Positions 62,707 through 64,000 of a stretch of 64,000 nucleotides of DNA are shown piece after piece. Each line of letters starts with the position of its first letter. Within the stretch, counting starts at the first letter, position 1. A program made the position numbers and the translations under genes. The DNA comes from Sphingomonas psychrotolerans (GTDB lineage: Bacteria; Pseudomonadota; Alphaproteobacteria; Sphingomonadales; Sphingomonadaceae): the NCBI RefSeq assembly GCF_002796605.1, contig NZ_CP024923.1, positions 2,955,001 to 3,019,000 on the forward strand, written 5' to 3'. The notes under the pieces are model-generated. The model made no database searches, had not been told where the DNA came from, and was given only the letters and a program-made list of their open reading frames with translations.

Positions 62707-63630
62707 TCATCGCGGAGCGATCGAAACGGTGATGAGATCGCTGTACAGACCGGCGCGCTTGCCCGCGACGCTCCCGATCACGAAGCGCATTGGCAACGCA
62801 TCGCGCGTGGGATCGGTCCCCGACGAATTATAGTTCGCCGTCGATGCCAGCGAGAGCGTGCTCTCGCCGATCATCAGCTGATAGGGCACGCTCCAGTCGG
62901 CATTCGCCATCTTGAGCAGGCCGTTATTCTTCGAAGCGAATTCGAGCCGATAGGCGCGGGTGCTCGCCACGGTCATCTGCAGCGGCACCTGCGCAATGCC
63001 CTCGGCCAGTTCGCCCAGATCGACGAGCGCTTGCCCGCCGTTGCGACGATACTGGCCCGAAAGCCCGAGCACCGCCGAAGGCAGCACATTCACGCCCAAC
63101 ACCAGTGAACGCGAGGCAAGCATGTCGCCGCGCCCCTGTTGCTCGGCGACGAGCGTGACGCGCTGGCTGTACAACCCGTCGGCGACCAGCCCGTCCTCGT
63201 TGACGGCGAACTGGAAGCGAACCAGTTGCTGGCTACGCGGCTGGACGACCACGGGCCGCTGGGTCACGCGCGCAATCGTGCGGCCCGAGAGCGGAGTCGC
63301 GTTGCTGTTCGAGAATTCGTCGAGCAACGTATAGGTGACGCGTCCGGTTCGCCCTCCGAGGGCAAGGCCGAACGGCTCCTGGTCGACTACGAAGACCGGC
63401 GCAAACGCGCAGGCGGCGGCGCCTTCGTTGTTGAACACGACGTCATAGGTCGCGATCGGCACGTTGGTCGCGAAGGGATCATAGCCCTGGATGATCCAGT
63501 TGCTCGAGCTGCTCTCGATGCGCAGCGCGCAATCGGCGCGCGAGGCGATCGACGCAGGTTGCGCCCAAGCCGGGCTTGCCGAGGCCAGCGCCGCGGCCCC
63601 TGCCAGAGTGGCCGAAATCAGGGTCTTCAT
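62707..63630 (-). CDS. Exported chaperone-like protein of a chaperone/usher locus
   Basis: The 307-residue protein has a signal peptide (cut near SPAWAQ). The mature part is beta-rich (YDVVFNNEGAAACAFAPVFV, ARVTQRPVVVQPRSQQLVRF, YRLEFASKNNGLLKM) and resembles a pilus-chaperone or spore-coat-like immunoglobulin fold. It directly follows a usher-like gene, seven bases apart, on the same strand. It may be a pilin or a chaperone; I cannot tell which. ATG 63630 has GAGGTG upstream. Confidence 0.7.
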   Translation of the reverse strand: MKTLISATLAGAAALASASPAWAQPASIASRADCALRIESSSSNWIIQGYDPFATNVPIATYDVVFNNEGAAACAFAPVFVVDQEPFGLALGGRTGRVTYTLLDEFSNSNATPLSGRTIARVTQRPVVVQPRSQQLVRFQFAVNEDGLVADGLYSQRVTLVAEQQGRGDMLASRSLVLGVNVLPSAVLGLSGQYRRNGGQALVDLGELAEGIAQVPLQMTVASTRAYRLEFASKNNGLLKMANADWSVPYQLMIGESTLSLASTANYNSSGTDPTRDALPMRFVIGSVAGKRAGLYSDLITVSIAPR

Positions 63631-63637
63631 GGTCACC

Positions 63638-64000
63638 TCAATTCGCCGGCTTCAGCACTATAGTTTTAAGATCGACGAGACCAGTGGTATCGGCGGGCAC
63701 CTTGAACTCGAACACGGTCGGGCCGGCGCCGAGTTCGACGCGGTAATCGACCGCGGGACGCAGATTCTGGATCGCGAAGCGCCCCACCGAATTGGTGAAG
63801 AACGGCAGCGGCTCCTTGTCCTTGCCATCCTTGGCGATCACGCGTCCGCCGGCGAGCGCCACCGGCTTGCCGTCGGGGAAGGTCAGCACGCCCGCGGCGC
63901 TGACGAAGGCGTCGGTACCGATCTTGAGCTTGTAGCCGCTGTGATAAGGCGGGTTCACCCGCACCGTGCCCGGGCCGATATCATAGCCGATCGGCGGGTT
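63638..64000 (-). CDS. Usher-like outer membrane protein, C-terminal end (partial)
   Basis: The gene continues beyond the window edge. The visible 120 residues include YDIGPGTVRVNPPYHSGYKL, DAFVSAAGVLTFPDGKPVAL, GGRVIAKDG, FFTNSVGRFAIQNLRPAVDY and a C-terminal beta-strand set that fits the FimD/PapC usher C-terminal domain. Ushers form the outer-membrane pore that assembles pili. Together with the next gene it suggests a chaperone-usher fimbrial or spore-coat-like system. Confidence 0.75.
   Translation of the reverse strand, partial: NPPIGYDIGPGTVRVNPPYHSGYKLKIGTDAFVSAAGVLTFPDGKPVALAGGRVIAKDGKDKEPLPFFTNSVGRFAIQNLRPAVDYRVELGAGPTVFEFKVPADTTGLVDLKTIVLKPAN

Noticed and set aside
62620..63108. 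162-codon open frame with a good GGGGGGAA ribosome site
   Set aside because: It runs antisense into the chaperone-like gene and encodes no recognisable protein; the first 30 codons alone lie in the gap.

Overview
The window is a GC-rich (by eye about two-thirds G+C), densely coding chromosomal segment of an alphaproteobacterium, most likely a sphingomonad (Sphingomonas or a close relative). The evidence is alphaproteobacterial-type SerC, the stand-alone HisZ, SleB-type hydrolase and membrane-anchored cytochrome c proteins, the tRNA and gene styles, and many Gly/Ala/Arg-rich proteins. Assignments rest on reading motifs and family resemblance; no database search was run.

Layout. 1-3.7 kb: an RNA-repair operon (rtcB, an unknown gene, a nucleotidyltransferase, rtcA) closed by a terminator. 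3.7-4.3 kb: a decayed tyrosine integrase next to tRNA-Ser(GGA), the scar of an old island. 4.4-9.5 kb: a periplasmic cyclophilin, an Mla-type lipid transport operon (mlaE with fused STAS, mlaF, mlaD, lipoprotein) and a HAD phosphatase. 9.5-21.7 kb: a flavin/PNPOx-like protein, a DUF445 protein, an RND efflux pump with its fusion protein, two GlsB/YeaQ small membrane proteins, a SIMPL protein, an XRE regulator with a palindromic operator, prephenate dehydratase, a cytochrome c, a LOG-family protein and an extensin-like lipoprotein. 21.8-29.4 kb: a hydrolase, serine biosynthesis (serC, serA), hisZ, a polyol/fructuronate dehydrogenase and a retropepsin-like protease.

29.4-33.2 kb and 43.7-45.3 kb carry the three parts of the ligase-associated DNA repair set (DEXH helicase, MBL exonuclease, ATP-dependent ligase), split by about 10 kb. 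Between them lie rpoN with the lptC-lptA-lptB LPS export genes, RNase D, TerC, an RGG-rich double cold-shock protein, a TetR regulator, a frameshifted EamA transporter and an amidohydrolase. 45.4-52 kb holds housekeeping genes including dps, rpmG and a TPP-riboswitch-controlled thiC.

52-54.5 kb is the most accessory part: a lower-GC gene with a TIR-like N-terminal domain and an unknown C-terminal half, then a RelBE-type toxin-antitoxin pair with a perfect 16-bp palindromic operator and a DUF4160/DUF2442 pair whose first gene lacks a normal start codon. 54.5-58 kb continues with a terminase-small-subunit-like protein, a 2'-5' RNA ligase, a VOC protein, its deleted duplicate and an Arr-type rifamycin ADP-ribosyltransferase. 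58-64 kb returns to housekeeping: CDF efflux, HAD phosphatase, cupin, tgt, SleB hydrolase and the end of a chaperone/usher-like locus. Several intergenic gaps carry REP-like inverted repeats.
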